From: a virus
Strand: one strand, 5' to 3'
DNA: 52,064 nt
Virus record (IMG/VR): IMGVR_UViG_3300047409_000754
Coordinates: 1 to 52,064 of that record
Below, one piece after another: positions 24,865 to 31,046 of this stretch. Position 1 is the stretch's first letter. Each line of letters begins with the position of its first letter. The position numbers were made by a program, and so were the translations under genes. The notes below the pieces were generated by a model. The model made no database searches. It saw nothing but the letters and a program-made list of their open reading frames with translations, and was not told the origin of the DNA.

Positions 24865-24892
24865 AATCTAATCTATTTGAACCTGGCGTCAA
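24865..24892 (-). promoter_or_regulatory. Leftward early promoter
   Basis: The minus strand reads TTGACG (24892-24887), a 16-bp spacer, TAGATT (24870-24865), six bases, then ATG 24858. TAGAT is directly repeated here. A start at or next to the ATG is expected. Confidence 0.65.
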
Positions 24893-24931
24893 CAGATTCT
24901 TTTCGGTGCTAGTAGATTTTCCCTTTGGCCC

Positions 24932-24937
24932 TATACT
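24932..24937 (+). promoter_or_regulatory. Rightward early promoter -10
   Basis: TATACT lies seven bases before ATG 24945, again implying a leaderless mRNA. No good -35 is seen. With the leftward promoter it forms a divergent control region of about 86 bp. Confidence 0.55.
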
Positions 24938-24944
24938 GGGCCGC

Positions 24945-25130
24945 ATGGCCAAGCCCCTAAAGAAGCGACGCAAGCCCGAATCCGAGCGGAAGGAGAACGG
25001 CATCACGGTCTGGTTCACTGGCGCCGACGAGGCGCTGGTCAAGCGCGCTGCGGCAAAGGCCGGCGACCCGGTCACTCACTGGATGCGCAAGGTGATCGTG
25101 AAGGCGGCGAAGGCGGAGGCCGAGGAATGA
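24945..25130 (+). CDS. Ribbon-helix-helix-like regulator
   Basis: This 61-residue protein has a basic arm then ITVWFTGADEALVKRAAAKAGDPVTHWMRKVIVKAA, a strand plus two helices like MetJ/Arc or MobC-type ribbon-helix-helix proteins. It is the first rightward gene opposite the early operon, so it could regulate the divergent promoters. Confidence 0.68.
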   Translation: MAKPLKKRRKPESERKENGITVWFTGADEALVKRAAAKAGDPVTHWMRKVIVKAAKAEAEE

Positions 25131-25429
25131 GCGCGCACAGCGCCGGGCCGTGGCAGTCAAACGGTCGCAGCGTGTGTGATGTGGACGGGCGCAGCATCGC
25201 TGCCGCGCACGAATGGGATACGCGCCCTCACGACCGATTCGTTCGGGCCAGGCAGAACGCTATCGTGCTCGCGAATGCCCGCCTCATTGCCGCCGCGCCC
25301 GAGATGTTTGAACTGCTGCGCAGGATGGCCTGCGATTGCGTGTGCGAAGAGGCCAACGGCAACGCGCGAATTGACCTGCGCGGTATGGCGGATGCCTTGC
25401 TCGCCCGCATCGACGGGGAGACGCCGTGA
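25127..25429 (+). CDS. Conserved phage protein, 100 residues
   Basis: It contains GPWQSNGRSV...ANARLIAAAPEMFELLRRM, a pattern shared by many small phage proteins of unknown role. It is coupled on both sides (ATGA, then GTGA). Confidence 0.75.
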   Translation: MSAHSAGPWQSNGRSVCDVDGRSIAAAHEWDTRPHDRFVRARQNAIVLANARLIAAAPEMFELLRRMACDCVCEEANGNARIDLRGMADALLARIDGETP

Positions 25430-25542
25430 CGCTTGCCGATTTCATCGACAGACACCTCGTCGCCCTGTGCGTCCAGGGCTGGGTTCTGTTCATCTGCATC
25501 TGGCCTGTCTGGGCGATCAAGAAGATCGGAAAGATGCTGTGA
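25426..25542 (+). CDS. 38-residue membrane protein
   Basis: It starts at GTG 25426 (GTGA overlap) and has one hydrophobic helix (about 11-31) and a basic end. Its stop overlaps the next GTG. Function is unknown. Confidence 0.6.
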   Translation: MTLADFIDRHLVALCVQGWVLFICIWPVWAIKKIGKML

Positions 25543-25883
25543 GCCCGACCAGCCCTGACTACCCGCGCGGGACGCACGCAGGACCGGACGAAGGGTCCGA
25601 GCGGTGCCGAGCCTGCCCGCGCACGAAAGCAGAGCATCCGGTGCCGTGCGAGTGCCTAGAGCATCAGAAGCGCGGCGGCGGCGTCTCGATGTGCTTCACG
25701 TGCACGGAGTGCCGGGAGTTCGATGGCGAGTTGACCGGACGCTCGACCAGGTCGTTCATCGCGCTTTCGTGGGCGCCGTGCCCGTGCGGAGACACGGGCC
25801 TCATCGGACACGGCGACGGGAAATATACGTGCCCTGGCTGCGGCGCGAAGCTCGCGCCGGTAATGTATAGAACGGGCCCGTGA
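25539..25883 (+). CDS. Zinc-binding protein, 114 residues
   Basis: From GTG 25539 it carries CRACPRTKAEHPVPCEC, CFTCTEC and CPGCG motifs, giving at least two zinc sites. It is the last of four coupled rightward genes. Function is unknown. Confidence 0.65.
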   Translation: MSPTSPDYPRGTHAGPDEGSERCRACPRTKAEHPVPCECLEHQKRGGGVSMCFTCTECREFDGELTGRSTRSFIALSWAPCPCGDTGLIGHGDGKYTCPGCGAKLAPVMYRTGP

Positions 25884-25904
25884 CCTGTGCGAAGCTCCGA
25901 CCCC

Positions 25905-26315
25905 ATGCCCGTCCGCGCTCTTGCCGTCCTGGTCGCCGTGCTCGCCCTCTCGGGCTGCATCGGTTCGCTGAATGACTCGGTCGCGCCACCGGTGCCGCCA
26001 GAGCAGCCAGCGCCGCCGGTGGTCGGGCACTGGCTCCTCGATGCGCCCGCCGGCGACGAGCCGCAAACGCTTTGGATCGAGGCCGACGGGACCTATACCG
26101 CGATGAGCTCGGCCGCGCTTTCGATCGATTCGATCTCGTTTCTGTCGAGCGGGACCTGGGACTTTTCGCGCCCGACGCTGACCACGCACGACGCGAAGAA
26201 CGGCGACCGTTCCTACTTCGTCACGTTCGGGACCGATGGCGGGTTGCTGCTGCGCAGGACATCGACTGGCCAGTCGTGGTCATTCCATCCCGAGCAGCTC
26301 GACGCCGGGCCATAG
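25905..26315 (+). CDS. Lipoprotein, 136 residues
   Basis: It has a signal peptide with lipobox (ALAVLVAVLALSGC), then a Pro-rich linker and a beta-rich domain (WLLDAPAGDEPQTLWIEADGTYTAM). I chose ATG 25905. Phage lipoproteins of this size often change the host envelope or block superinfection, which is inference here. Confidence 0.78.
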   Translation: MPVRALAVLVAVLALSGCIGSLNDSVAPPVPPEQPAPPVVGHWLLDAPAGDEPQTLWIEADGTYTAMSSAALSIDSISFLSSGTWDFSRPTLTTHDAKNGDRSYFVTFGTDGGLLLRRTSTGQSWSFHPEQLDAGP

Positions 26316-26325
26316 CCCGACGCGC

Positions 26326-27162
26326 TTACTGACCGCCGTAGAATGAGATCTGCGACCCGGTCGCCTGCGGGGTCACGGTGAGGTTGCAGCCCGGGATGGA
26401 CACGCCCGCGTAATTGACGAAGGCGGGGTTCTGGTAGCTCGACGGCACAAACTGCACGTAGTGCGTGACCCCATCGACGGTCACGTAATAGTCGGTGTAC
26501 GACTGCACGCTCAAGTTGTTGGCCTGGGTCGCCCTCGGCAAGTCGCCCCAGCAATTGTGCCGGTTGGCTGGAATCAGAGGCTGCCACGTCGAGTCGGCGA
26601 GCATCTCGATGTAGGGCTTCTCGAAGGCGTCCACGTACGGACCGCTGTAGTCCACCCTGAGGTCGCGCGTGCCGTAGGGATACACGCCGCTGCCGTTGTC
26701 GTCGTAGATCTCGATGTACTCCGCCCCGTGCGCAATCGCATTGGCTGTGCCGGGGCCGAACCACGCCCAAGTGATCCGATCGCCGGGGTACGCTTTGAGC
26801 GAAGTGATCGGATCCCAGTTGACCCCCATGTTCTGCCCGACGGCTTCGACGTTGTAACCCCAGACCCATCGAGGCGGGAACGAGCCCGGGATGAGGACGC
26901 TCTCGGAGTTGAACGAGAAGTACATGGCCTCCCCAACGTTCGCGTTCTGATGAACCTGGAATTGCTGGATGACCTTCGAGATCGTGCCCGGGTTCTTCGG
27001 CGGAGGAGGCAAAACGTTCGCTTGCACGAAGCTGATGATCTGCTGTCCGGCGGGCAAATAGACAGCGTGATCCGAAGATGCATAGAGAGTCGTGCCTGTC
27101 GCCGACGAGGTGACTGGCAGGAGCAGAAGCGCGAGCGCGAGAAGGATTCGTTTGATGGTCAT
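26326..27162 (-). CDS. Secreted protein of unknown function, 278 residues
   Basis: It starts with a signal peptide (MTIKRILLALALLLLPVTSSA) and a mature part that looks beta-sandwich-like, with one possible disulphide pair (HNCWGD...IPGCNL). GAAAGG precedes ATG 27162. It converges on the lipoprotein gene with ten bases between. No homologue is recognised; as an exported moron it may act in the periplasm or outside. Confidence 0.68.
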   Translation of the reverse strand: MTIKRILLALALLLLPVTSSATGTTLYASSDHAVYLPAGQQIISFVQANVLPPPPKNPGTISKVIQQFQVHQNANVGEAMYFSFNSESVLIPGSFPPRWVWGYNVEAVGQNMGVNWDPITSLKAYPGDRITWAWFGPGTANAIAHGAEYIEIYDDNGSGVYPYGTRDLRVDYSGPYVDAFEKPYIEMLADSTWQPLIPANRHNCWGDLPRATQANNLSVQSYTDYYVTVDGVTHYVQFVPSSYQNPAFVNYAGVSIPGCNLTVTPQATGSQISFYGGQ

Positions 27163-27200
27163 CGTGATCGTTGCCTTTCGTTGGTTTGGCCCGGGGACAG

Positions 27201-27276
27201 TGGAGCTGACGGCCGGCATCGAACCGGCAGCCTCCGCTTTACCGAAGCGGCGTTCTTCCTCTTGAACTTCGTCAGC
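27201..27276 (-). tRNA. tRNA-Thr(GGT)
   Basis: Acceptor GCTGACG/CGTCAGC, discriminator T, encoded CCA. The anticodon loop is TCGGTAA on a perfect 5-bp stem, so base 33 is C, not U. G1-C72 and C2-G71 fit Thr identity. Confidence 0.85.
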
Positions 27277-27277
27277 G

Positions 27278-27349
27278 TGGTGCCCCGGGCGGGATTCGAA
27301 CCCGCGCGCCGCTTTTAGGAGAAGCGGTCCGATCCATCCGGACCGGGGC
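27278..27349 (-). tRNA. tRNA-Arg(CCT)
   Basis: Acceptor GCCCCGG/CCGGGGC, discriminator A, encoded CCA. Anticodon loop CTCCTAA. The region between acceptor and D stem is shortened. Confidence 0.85.
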
Positions 27350-27350
27350 G

Positions 27351-27875
27351 TCATGTCTCCAGCGCCGTCGACCAGTACGGCAGCCACTCCGCCGGCATCG
27401 GTCCCGACCCCATGCGCACGGTCACCGTCGGCAGGTAGTGCGGCTTCTTTGGGCGCGCGCGCAGCTCGAGCCCGGCTTCGGCCGGCGTGCGGTCGGCCTT
27501 GTCGCTGTTGCAGTCGACGCAGCACGTGACGATGTTCTCCCAGCACGTACGACCCCCGCGGCTGCGCGGGATCACATGATCGAAGGTCAGGTCTTCGGTC
27601 GGCTTGCGCGCGCCGCAGTACTGGCAGGCGAAGCCGTCGCGCGCGTAGATGTTAAGCCGCGAGAACTTGATCCGAATCCGGTCGCGGCGGAAGCGCCGCA
27701 CGACGCGCACAACCGACGGCATCGGCACCGCGCGCGACACCGTTTGGATCGTCCGGTCGCGGCTGTGCTCGACCACCTCGACCTTCCCGAGGAAGAGGTC
27801 CGAGATCGCGCGCTGCCAGCTTTCGACGCGAAGGGGGCGGTAGTCGACATCCAGGAACAGCACGGCGGCGGACAT
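27351..27875 (-). CDS. HNH endonuclease inside the tRNA array
   Basis: The 174-residue reading from ATG 27875 (AAAGGAGA upstream) has the HNH module: YARDGFACQYCGARKPTEDLTFDHVIPRSRGG, then WENIVTCCVDCNSDKADRTPAEAG, with two zinc-type Cys pairs around the DH and N residues. This bacterial-type HNH family may be a nicking enzyme or homing-like element. It ends one base before tRNA-Arg(CCT). Confidence 0.9.
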   Translation of the reverse strand: MSAAVLFLDVDYRPLRVESWQRAISDLFLGKVEVVEHSRDRTIQTVSRAVPMPSVVRVVRRFRRDRIRIKFSRLNIYARDGFACQYCGARKPTEDLTFDHVIPRSRGGRTCWENIVTCCVDCNSDKADRTPAEAGLELRARPKKPHYLPTVTVRMGSGPMPAEWLPYWSTALET

Positions 27876-27890
27876 CGGATCTCCTTTGGT

Positions 27891-27966
27891 TGGTGGGCCC
27901 GCCCCGATTCGAACGGGGAACACGGCCGGTTTGAGCGGCCTGCCTCTGCCGTTGAGCTACGGGCCC
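27891..27966 (-). tRNA. tRNA with anticodon CAA (Leu), short variable loop
   Basis: Acceptor GGGCCCG/CGGGCCC, A discriminator, encoded CCA. Anticodon loop CTCAAAC. The variable loop is only about five bases, unlike normal bacterial tRNA-Leu, so charging identity is uncertain. Confidence 0.75.
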
Positions 27967-27968
27967 GA

Positions 27969-28055
27969 TGGTACGCGTGACTGGATTCGAACCAGCATTG
28001 GGCTTTCGCCACACGGTTTCTAAGACCGTTGAGTAGACCGTTCCTCCACACGCGC
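27969..28055 (-). tRNA. tRNA-Leu(TAG)
   Basis: Acceptor GCGCGTG pairs with CACGCGT (G1-T72 wobble), A discriminator, encoded CCA. Loop CTTAGAA. It has a long class II variable arm with a GAAA loop. Confidence 0.85.
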
Positions 28056-28060
28056 GTGCG

Positions 28061-28132
28061 TCTCGGCGCCTGGAATCGAACCAGGTTCGTCCGCTTATAA
28101 AGCAGCCGCACGCACCAGCGTGCTACGCCGAG
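28061..28132 (-). tRNA. tRNA-Ile(TAT)
   Basis: Acceptor CTCGGCG/CGCCGAG, A discriminator, no encoded CCA. Anticodon loop TTTATAA, one mismatch in the stem. It would read AUA. Confidence 0.75.
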
Positions 28133-28133
28133 A

Positions 28134-28207
28134 TGGCGCTGCGTACGGGGATCGAACCCGTCTCACTCGGGAGACAACCGAGCCGCGCCCCAGGCGCGTC
28201 ACGCAGC
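28134..28207 (-). tRNA. tRNA-Asp(GTC)
   Basis: Acceptor GCTGCGT/ACGCAGC, G discriminator as expected for Asp, encoded CCA, loop TTGTCTC. Confidence 0.85.
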
Positions 28208-28212
28208 AGAAG

Positions 28213-28281
28213 TACCGCCGGCGGGAGTCGAACCCGCAGGTCCTCGGTTCGGAGCCGGGGATCCGATCCATCGGCGACGGC
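28213..28281 (-). tRNA. tRNA-Arg(CCG)
   Basis: Acceptor GCCGTCG/CGGCGGT, A discriminator, no encoded CCA, loop CTCCGAA. Confidence 0.8.
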
Positions 28282-28282
28282 G

Positions 28283-28353
28283 TACGCCCGGAGAGATTCG
28301 AACTCTCAAAGGCCGCCTTAGAAGTGCGGCTGCCGTCCGATCGGCGCGGGCGC
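28283..28353 (-). tRNA. tRNA-Arg(TCT)
   Basis: Acceptor GCGCCCG/CGGGCGT, A discriminator, no encoded CCA, loop CTTCTAA with an A-G mismatch at the top of the stem. Confidence 0.78.
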
Positions 28354-28358
28354 GGAAA

Positions 28359-28808
28359 TCAAGCTCCGGGAGAAGGACTCGCACCTTCACTTCTCGGCGT
28401 AACAGGCCGGCGTGCTGCTTTGACACTATCCCGAAAAAACTGATGTTGGGCGGAACAGGATACCGAGCAAAAAAGAAACCCTCGCTTTGAGTGCTTGAGC
28501 CTCCAGCGCGCCCTGTTCGGCCGAAGCTTGAATTCTGTTTCGCACGTTGGGCAAATCGTCACGACCGATGGCGGAGCGCGCTCCAGTGAGTGATCGCGGG
28601 TATGTTCCGCCACCGTCTTCAATTCGAAATTGTCGAACCGATTGTCGCGTTTGTTCTCGTTCTTGTGGTGGATCAACTCGCCGGGCCTCGGCACCGTTCC
28701 GGTGTGCTGCCACCACACGAGATGATGTTCATAGCAGTACCGCCCGCGGTATTTCTTGCCCGGGTACTCGGCCGGCGCGATCACCAATTCGTAGGGGCCG
28801 TTCCGCAT
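28359..28808 (-). CDS. HNH homing-type endonuclease in the tRNA array
   Basis: This 149-residue protein has YCYEHHLVWWQHTGTVPRPGELIHHKNENKRDNRFDNFELKT, a typical HNH (HNH_3) active site with the EHHLVW...HHKN...DNR order, then a CPTC/CSVSC zinc finger. Its last ~25 codons run through the tRNA-Asn gene (28364-28435), so it may have inserted next to or into that tRNA. It lies between tRNA-Asn and the next tRNA. Confidence 0.82.
   Translation of the reverse strand: MRNGPYELVIAPAEYPGKKYRGRYCYEHHLVWWQHTGTVPRPGELIHHKNENKRDNRFDNFELKTVAEHTRDHSLERAPPSVVTICPTCETEFKLRPNRARWRLKHSKRGFLFCSVSCSAQHQFFRDSVKAARRPVTPRSEGASPSPGA
28364..28435 (-). tRNA. tRNA-Asn(GTT)
   Basis: Acceptor TTCGGGA/TCCCGGA, G discriminator and U1 as expected for Asn, no encoded CCA, loop CTGTTAC. 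It overlaps the 3' end of the HNH frame. Confidence 0.8.
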
Positions 28809-28860
28809 AATTCGACCCGTTAGGGAACGCGATGCCGGTTGTCCAGAGCCAAGTTAACGG

Positions 28861-28930
28861 AGCCGATCCGCAGAATCGAACTGCGCCGAGTGAGGTACAA
28901 ATCCCCTCGAGCTGCCCAGAGACGATCGGC
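28861..28930 (-). tRNA. tRNA, anticodon unresolved (TTG, TTT or TGT)
   Basis: Acceptor GCCGATC/GATCGGC and T stem CGCAG/CTGCG are perfect, with T discriminator. The anticodon arm GAGGGG-ATTTGTA-CCTC can be aligned several ways. T73 and G1-C2 match the two Thr tRNAs, so Thr(TGT) is possible. Confidence 0.55.
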
Positions 28931-28931
28931 G

Positions 28932-29004
28932 TAACGGGGGCCGGAGTCGCACCGGCTTTCTCCAGGTTATGAGCCTGGCGAGATTTGGACGGCTCGAGGC
29001 CGCC
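28932..29004 (-). tRNA. tRNA-Met(CAT), imperfect acceptor
   Basis: Anticodon stem CCAGG/CCTGG and loop CTCATAA are perfect, as is the T stem GCCGG/CCGGC. The acceptor pairing is poor, so the 5' end is approximate. It could be elongator Met, initiator, or Ile with modified C34. Confidence 0.6.
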
Positions 29005-29025
29005 CTCTGTTTCTCCACCCCGCAG

Positions 29026-29097
29026 AGCTTCCGCCGAGAATCGAACTCGGTTCTTCCGGGTACGGGCCGGATGCGTCGCCAGCAACGCTTCAGAAGC
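29026..29097 (-). tRNA. tRNA-Thr(CGT)
   Basis: Acceptor GCTTCTG/CGGAAGC, T discriminator. Anticodon loop CCCGTAC on a perfect stem, again with C33. Confidence 0.8.
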
Positions 29098-29105
29098 ACG
29101 AACTC

Positions 29106-29174
29106 GGCCGGCGCGCGCGCCAGAACGTCGAGGGGGAGTACCTCGACGGAGGAACCAGCACTACGCGACCGGCC
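29106..29174 (-). other. tRNA-shaped segment lacking a T arm
   Basis: Ends GGCCGGT/GCCGGCC pair as a 7-bp acceptor. A 7-bp stem GTCGAGG/CCTCGAC encloses a 7-base loop TACTCCC. Only a GC-rich palindrome (GGCGCGCGCGCC) sits where a T arm should be. It may be a decayed tRNA or another structured RNA. Confidence 0.4.
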
Positions 29175-29185
29175 TTCTTTTTCAG

Positions 29186-29256
29186 AGCACGGTGCGGGAA
29201 TCGAACCCGCGTTGCCTGCTTGGAAGACAGGATCTCAGCCACTAAGACAACCGTGC
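29186..29256 (-). tRNA. tRNA-Gly(TCC)
   Basis: Acceptor GCACGGT/ACCGTGC, T discriminator as expected for Gly, loop CTTCCAA. Confidence 0.85.
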
Positions 29257-29260
29257 ATTG

Positions 29261-29332
29261 AGCGACCAGCGGGAGTTGAACCCGCTCTCTCGGACTGGCA
29301 GACCGATGTGCAGCCACAAACACCTTGGTCGC
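29261..29332 (-). tRNA. tRNA-Gly(GCC)
   Basis: Acceptor GCGACCA/TGGTCGC, T discriminator, loop CTGCCAG. Confidence 0.85.
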
Positions 29333-29333
29333 G

Positions 29334-29408
29334 TGGAGGACGATCGCGGAATCGAACCGCGGATTGCGGAGGTTGCAGCTCCGTGCCTTGCCACTTGGCG
29401 AATCGTCC
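29334..29408 (-). tRNA. tRNA-Cys(GCA)
   Basis: Acceptor GGACGAT/ATCGTCC, T discriminator as expected for Cys, encoded CCA, loop CTGCAAC. Confidence 0.87.
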
Positions 29409-29413
29409 GTGAG

Positions 29414-29497
29414 AGGAGAGGGCGGGGATCGAACCCGCGCGACTGTCGTCGGCCTCGGTTTAGCAAACCGGCATCGTTACCACTCGATCACCTCTCC
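29414..29497 (-). tRNA. tRNA-Ser(GCT)
   Basis: Acceptor GGAGAGG/CCTCTCC, long class II variable arm, loop TTGCTAA. The discriminator is T rather than the usual G. Confidence 0.83.
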
Positions 29498-29498
29498 G

Positions 29499-29567
29499 TA
29501 CCAGCGGGCGGTGTTGATCCGCCCAAGCAGCCCGTATGAAAGGCCGCCGCGCGCCGGCGCCGCTGGC
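29499..29567 (-). tRNA. tRNA-Met(CAT), second copy
   Basis: Acceptor GCCAGCG/CGCTGGT, A discriminator, anticodon stem GGCCT/GGGCT, loop TTCATAC. The T loop is ATCAACA, shared with tRNA-Glu(TTC). Confidence 0.7.
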
Positions 29568-29571
29568 GTCG

Positions 29572-29641
29572 TACCCCCGAGAGGATTCGAACCTCCAGAG
29601 CCTGCGTTCGTAGCGCGGGCCGCCTTCCAATCGCCGGGGGC
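29572..29641 (-). tRNA. tRNA-Arg(ACG)
   Basis: Acceptor GCCCCCG/CGGGGGT, A discriminator, loop CTACGAA, one stem mismatch. Confidence 0.8.
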
Positions 29642-29642
29642 A

Positions 29643-29720
29643 TGGTCACCTGTGCGGGATTTGAACCCGCGTCTCCTGGATGAGAACCAGAGATCCTAAG
29701 CCGGACTAGACGAACAGGTG
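29643..29720 (-). tRNA. tRNA-Glu(CTC)
   Basis: Acceptor CACCTGT/ACAGGTG, A discriminator, encoded CCA, loop TTCTCAT. Confidence 0.83.
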
Positions 29721-29721
29721 A

Positions 29722-29795
29722 TGGTCACGCGTGCGGGTGTTGATCCCGCCTCGCCGGATTGAAAGCCCGGCTGCCTCACCGGAAGCGAACGCGTG
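29722..29795 (-). tRNA. tRNA-Glu(TTC)
   Basis: Acceptor CACGCGT/ACGCGTG, A discriminator, encoded CCA, loop CTTTCAA, T loop ATCAACA. Confidence 0.83.
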
Positions 29796-29798
29796 TTG

Positions 29799-29882
29799 AG
29801 GAGAGCTGAGGAGTCGAACCCCCAACCCGAAGGTTGCCCCCGGTGTTCGAAACCGGTTGGCGCCCGCGCGCCGGAACTCTCC
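29799..29882 (-). tRNA. tRNA-Ser(CGA)
   Basis: Acceptor GGAGAGT/GCTCTCC, long variable arm with CAACC-TTCG-GGTTG, loop TTCGAAC. Confidence 0.82.
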
Positions 29883-29886
29883 GTTG

Positions 29887-29954
29887 CGCACCGTCGAGGT
29901 GTCGATCCCCGTTGACAGGTTTTGGAGGCCCGTCTGCTTGCCGAAGCACAGTGC
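29887..29954 (-). tRNA. tRNA-Trp(CCA)
   Basis: Acceptor GCACTGT/ACGGTGC, G discriminator as expected for Trp, loop CTCCAAA with an open pair at the stem top. Confidence 0.75.
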
Positions 29955-29959
29955 AATCG

Positions 29960-30028
29960 TGGACCGCCCGAGAGTTGAACTCGGCACTCAGATCTTGCAA
30001 GGATCCGATGCGCCCCGGCGCGCAGCCC
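29960..30028 (-). tRNA. tRNA-Ala(TGC)
   Basis: Acceptor GGGCTGC/GCGGTCC includes the G3-U70 Ala identity pair. A discriminator, loop CTTGCAA. Confidence 0.87.
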
Positions 30029-30162
30029 GTGGACCCCGTTACGGGGGTCAGTCGTTCCGGACGCGGATTTCCCCGACCGGACGTCAGGGTGAGTGCCGCA
30101 ACCCGAAGGTTGCACCGAGAGGCAGGTGCGCCGCGCTTCCGTGTTCCTCTCGGCATGGCGAG
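30029..30162 (-). ncRNA. Structured non-tRNA segment in the array
   Basis: Three exact hairpins are present: GACCCC/GGGGTC (30032-30049), GCAACC-CGAA-GGTTGC (30098-30113), and a 9-bp stem pairing 30114-30122 with 30146-30154. The second resembles the tRNA-Ser(CGA) variable arm. It could be a decayed class II tRNA or a new small RNA. Confidence 0.4.
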
Positions 30163-30234
30163 TCTGCGCGGGGTGAATCGAACACCCGATCTCCTCGTCC
30201 CAAGCGAGGCGCCTTTCCACTAGGCTACGCGCAG
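30163..30234 (-). tRNA. tRNA-Pro(TGG)
   Basis: Acceptor CTGCGCG/CGCGCAG with C1-G72 and A73 as expected for Pro. Loop CTTGGGA. Confidence 0.87.
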
Positions 30235-30244
30235 ATGCTTCCAG

Positions 30245-30317
30245 GGTGACCGCCCGGTTTCGATCCGGGACCTCGACGTTCACAGCGTCGAATGCAGAGC
30301 CACTACACCACGGCCAC
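30245..30317 (-). tRNA. tRNA-His(GTG)
   Basis: Acceptor GTGGCCG/CGGTCAC with C73 as in His. The base at -1 is T, so G-1 is not encoded and would have to be added. Loop CTGTGAA. Confidence 0.83.
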
Positions 30318-30319
30318 AG

Positions 30320-30390
30320 TTCCCGCAGATGGATTCGAACCACCGTTGCCTGGGTCAGAACCAGGGAGCCTGCCGCTAGCTGATGCGGGA
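30320..30390 (-). tRNA. tRNA-Gln(CTG)
   Basis: Acceptor TCCCGCA/TGCGGGA with U1-A72 as in Gln. A discriminator, loop TTCTGAC. Confidence 0.84.
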
Positions 30391-30391
30391 G

Positions 30392-30463
30392 TAGAGGCGG
30401 GAGGATTCGAACCTCTCGTCGGGCGGTAATCGGCCGCCTGCACTGCCATTGTGCTACGCCTCC
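30392..30463 (-). tRNA. tRNA-Ile(GAT)
   Basis: Acceptor GGAGGCG/CGCCTCT, A discriminator, perfect stem GGCGG/CCGCC, loop CCGATTA with C33. Confidence 0.82.
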
Positions 30464-30469
30464 GTGCTG

Positions 30470-30540
30470 TCCGAGCTGGGGGAATCGAACCCGCGTCTCC
30501 GGTTTGTAGGACCGGGGCCCTCCCATTGGACGAAGCTCGG
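30470..30540 (-). tRNA. tRNA-Val(TAC)
   Basis: Acceptor CCGAGCT/AGCTCGG, A discriminator, perfect stem CCGGT/ACCGG, loop CCTACAA with C33. Confidence 0.78.
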
Positions 30541-30612
30541 GGAAACTGCGGCGCGGACTTGGGTTGCGTCCGCCTTGCGTCGATGCGCTCTTGAGACCAG
30601 CATCAAACCAGG
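30541..30612. other. Spacer with two hairpins
   Basis: GCGGAC (30553-30558)/GTCCGC (30568-30573) and GATGC (30582-30586)/GCATC (30600-30604) are both exact. No tRNA can be built from the whole segment. Confidence 0.4.
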
Positions 30613-30686
30613 TGCCCCGCCGCGGAATCGAACCGCGCCCTCCGCGTTTTCAGCGCAGCGCTCGTCACCTCGAGAGCTTGCGGGGC
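30613..30686 (-). tRNA. tRNA-Phe(GAA)
   Basis: Acceptor GCCCCGC/GCGGGGC, A discriminator, loop CTGAAAA. Confidence 0.86.
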
Positions 30687-30767
30687 ATTGTCGGCGGGGT
30701 TGGTCGCCCCGCCACCTTCACGTCAACTATTTAGTTGTCAGAGAATCGCCGGTGCTACCGGCGTTTG
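30687..30767. other. Spacer with three perfect hairpins
   Basis: GGCGGGG/CCCCGCC (30693-30713), CAACTA-TT-TAGTTG (30724-30737) and CGCCGGT/ACCGGCG (30747-30763) lie in a row. No gene is seen. They could be RNase processing signals or a small RNA. Confidence 0.5.
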
Positions 30768-30837
30768 TTCGAGGGGAAGGGGTCGAACCTTCACCAACCG
30801 CTTCAAAGGCGGTCTGCCTGCCGTTAGCTACCCTCGA
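30768..30837 (-). tRNA. tRNA-Gln(TTG)
   Basis: Acceptor TCGAGGG/CCCTCGA with U1-A72, A discriminator, loop CTTTGAA. Confidence 0.86.
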
Positions 30838-30850
30838 TCGTTTCCATTTG

Positions 30851-30922
30851 TGAGCCGCCGGCGACTTGAACGCCGCTGTCCTGATTAAGAGTCAGGTCCC
30901 TCGCCATCTAGGGGTGCAGCCC
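30851..30922 (-). tRNA. tRNA-Lys(CTT)
   Basis: Acceptor GGGCTGC/GCGGCTC, A discriminator, loop CTCTTAA. Confidence 0.85.
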
Positions 30923-30968
30923 GTTGTCTCTGCCGTTAGGGAAGGTTCTCCTTTCTGTCAACCTGCTG

Positions 30969-31041
30969 TGCCTCGAGTCGGATTCGAACCGACGATTCAG
31001 CGCTTAAAAGGCGCGGGTGATTGCCGCTTCACTACCGAGGC
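30969..31041 (-). tRNA. tRNA-Lys(TTT)
   Basis: Acceptor GCCTCGG/TCGAGGC, A discriminator, loop CTTTTAA. Confidence 0.85.
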
Positions 31042-31046
31042 TGAAG

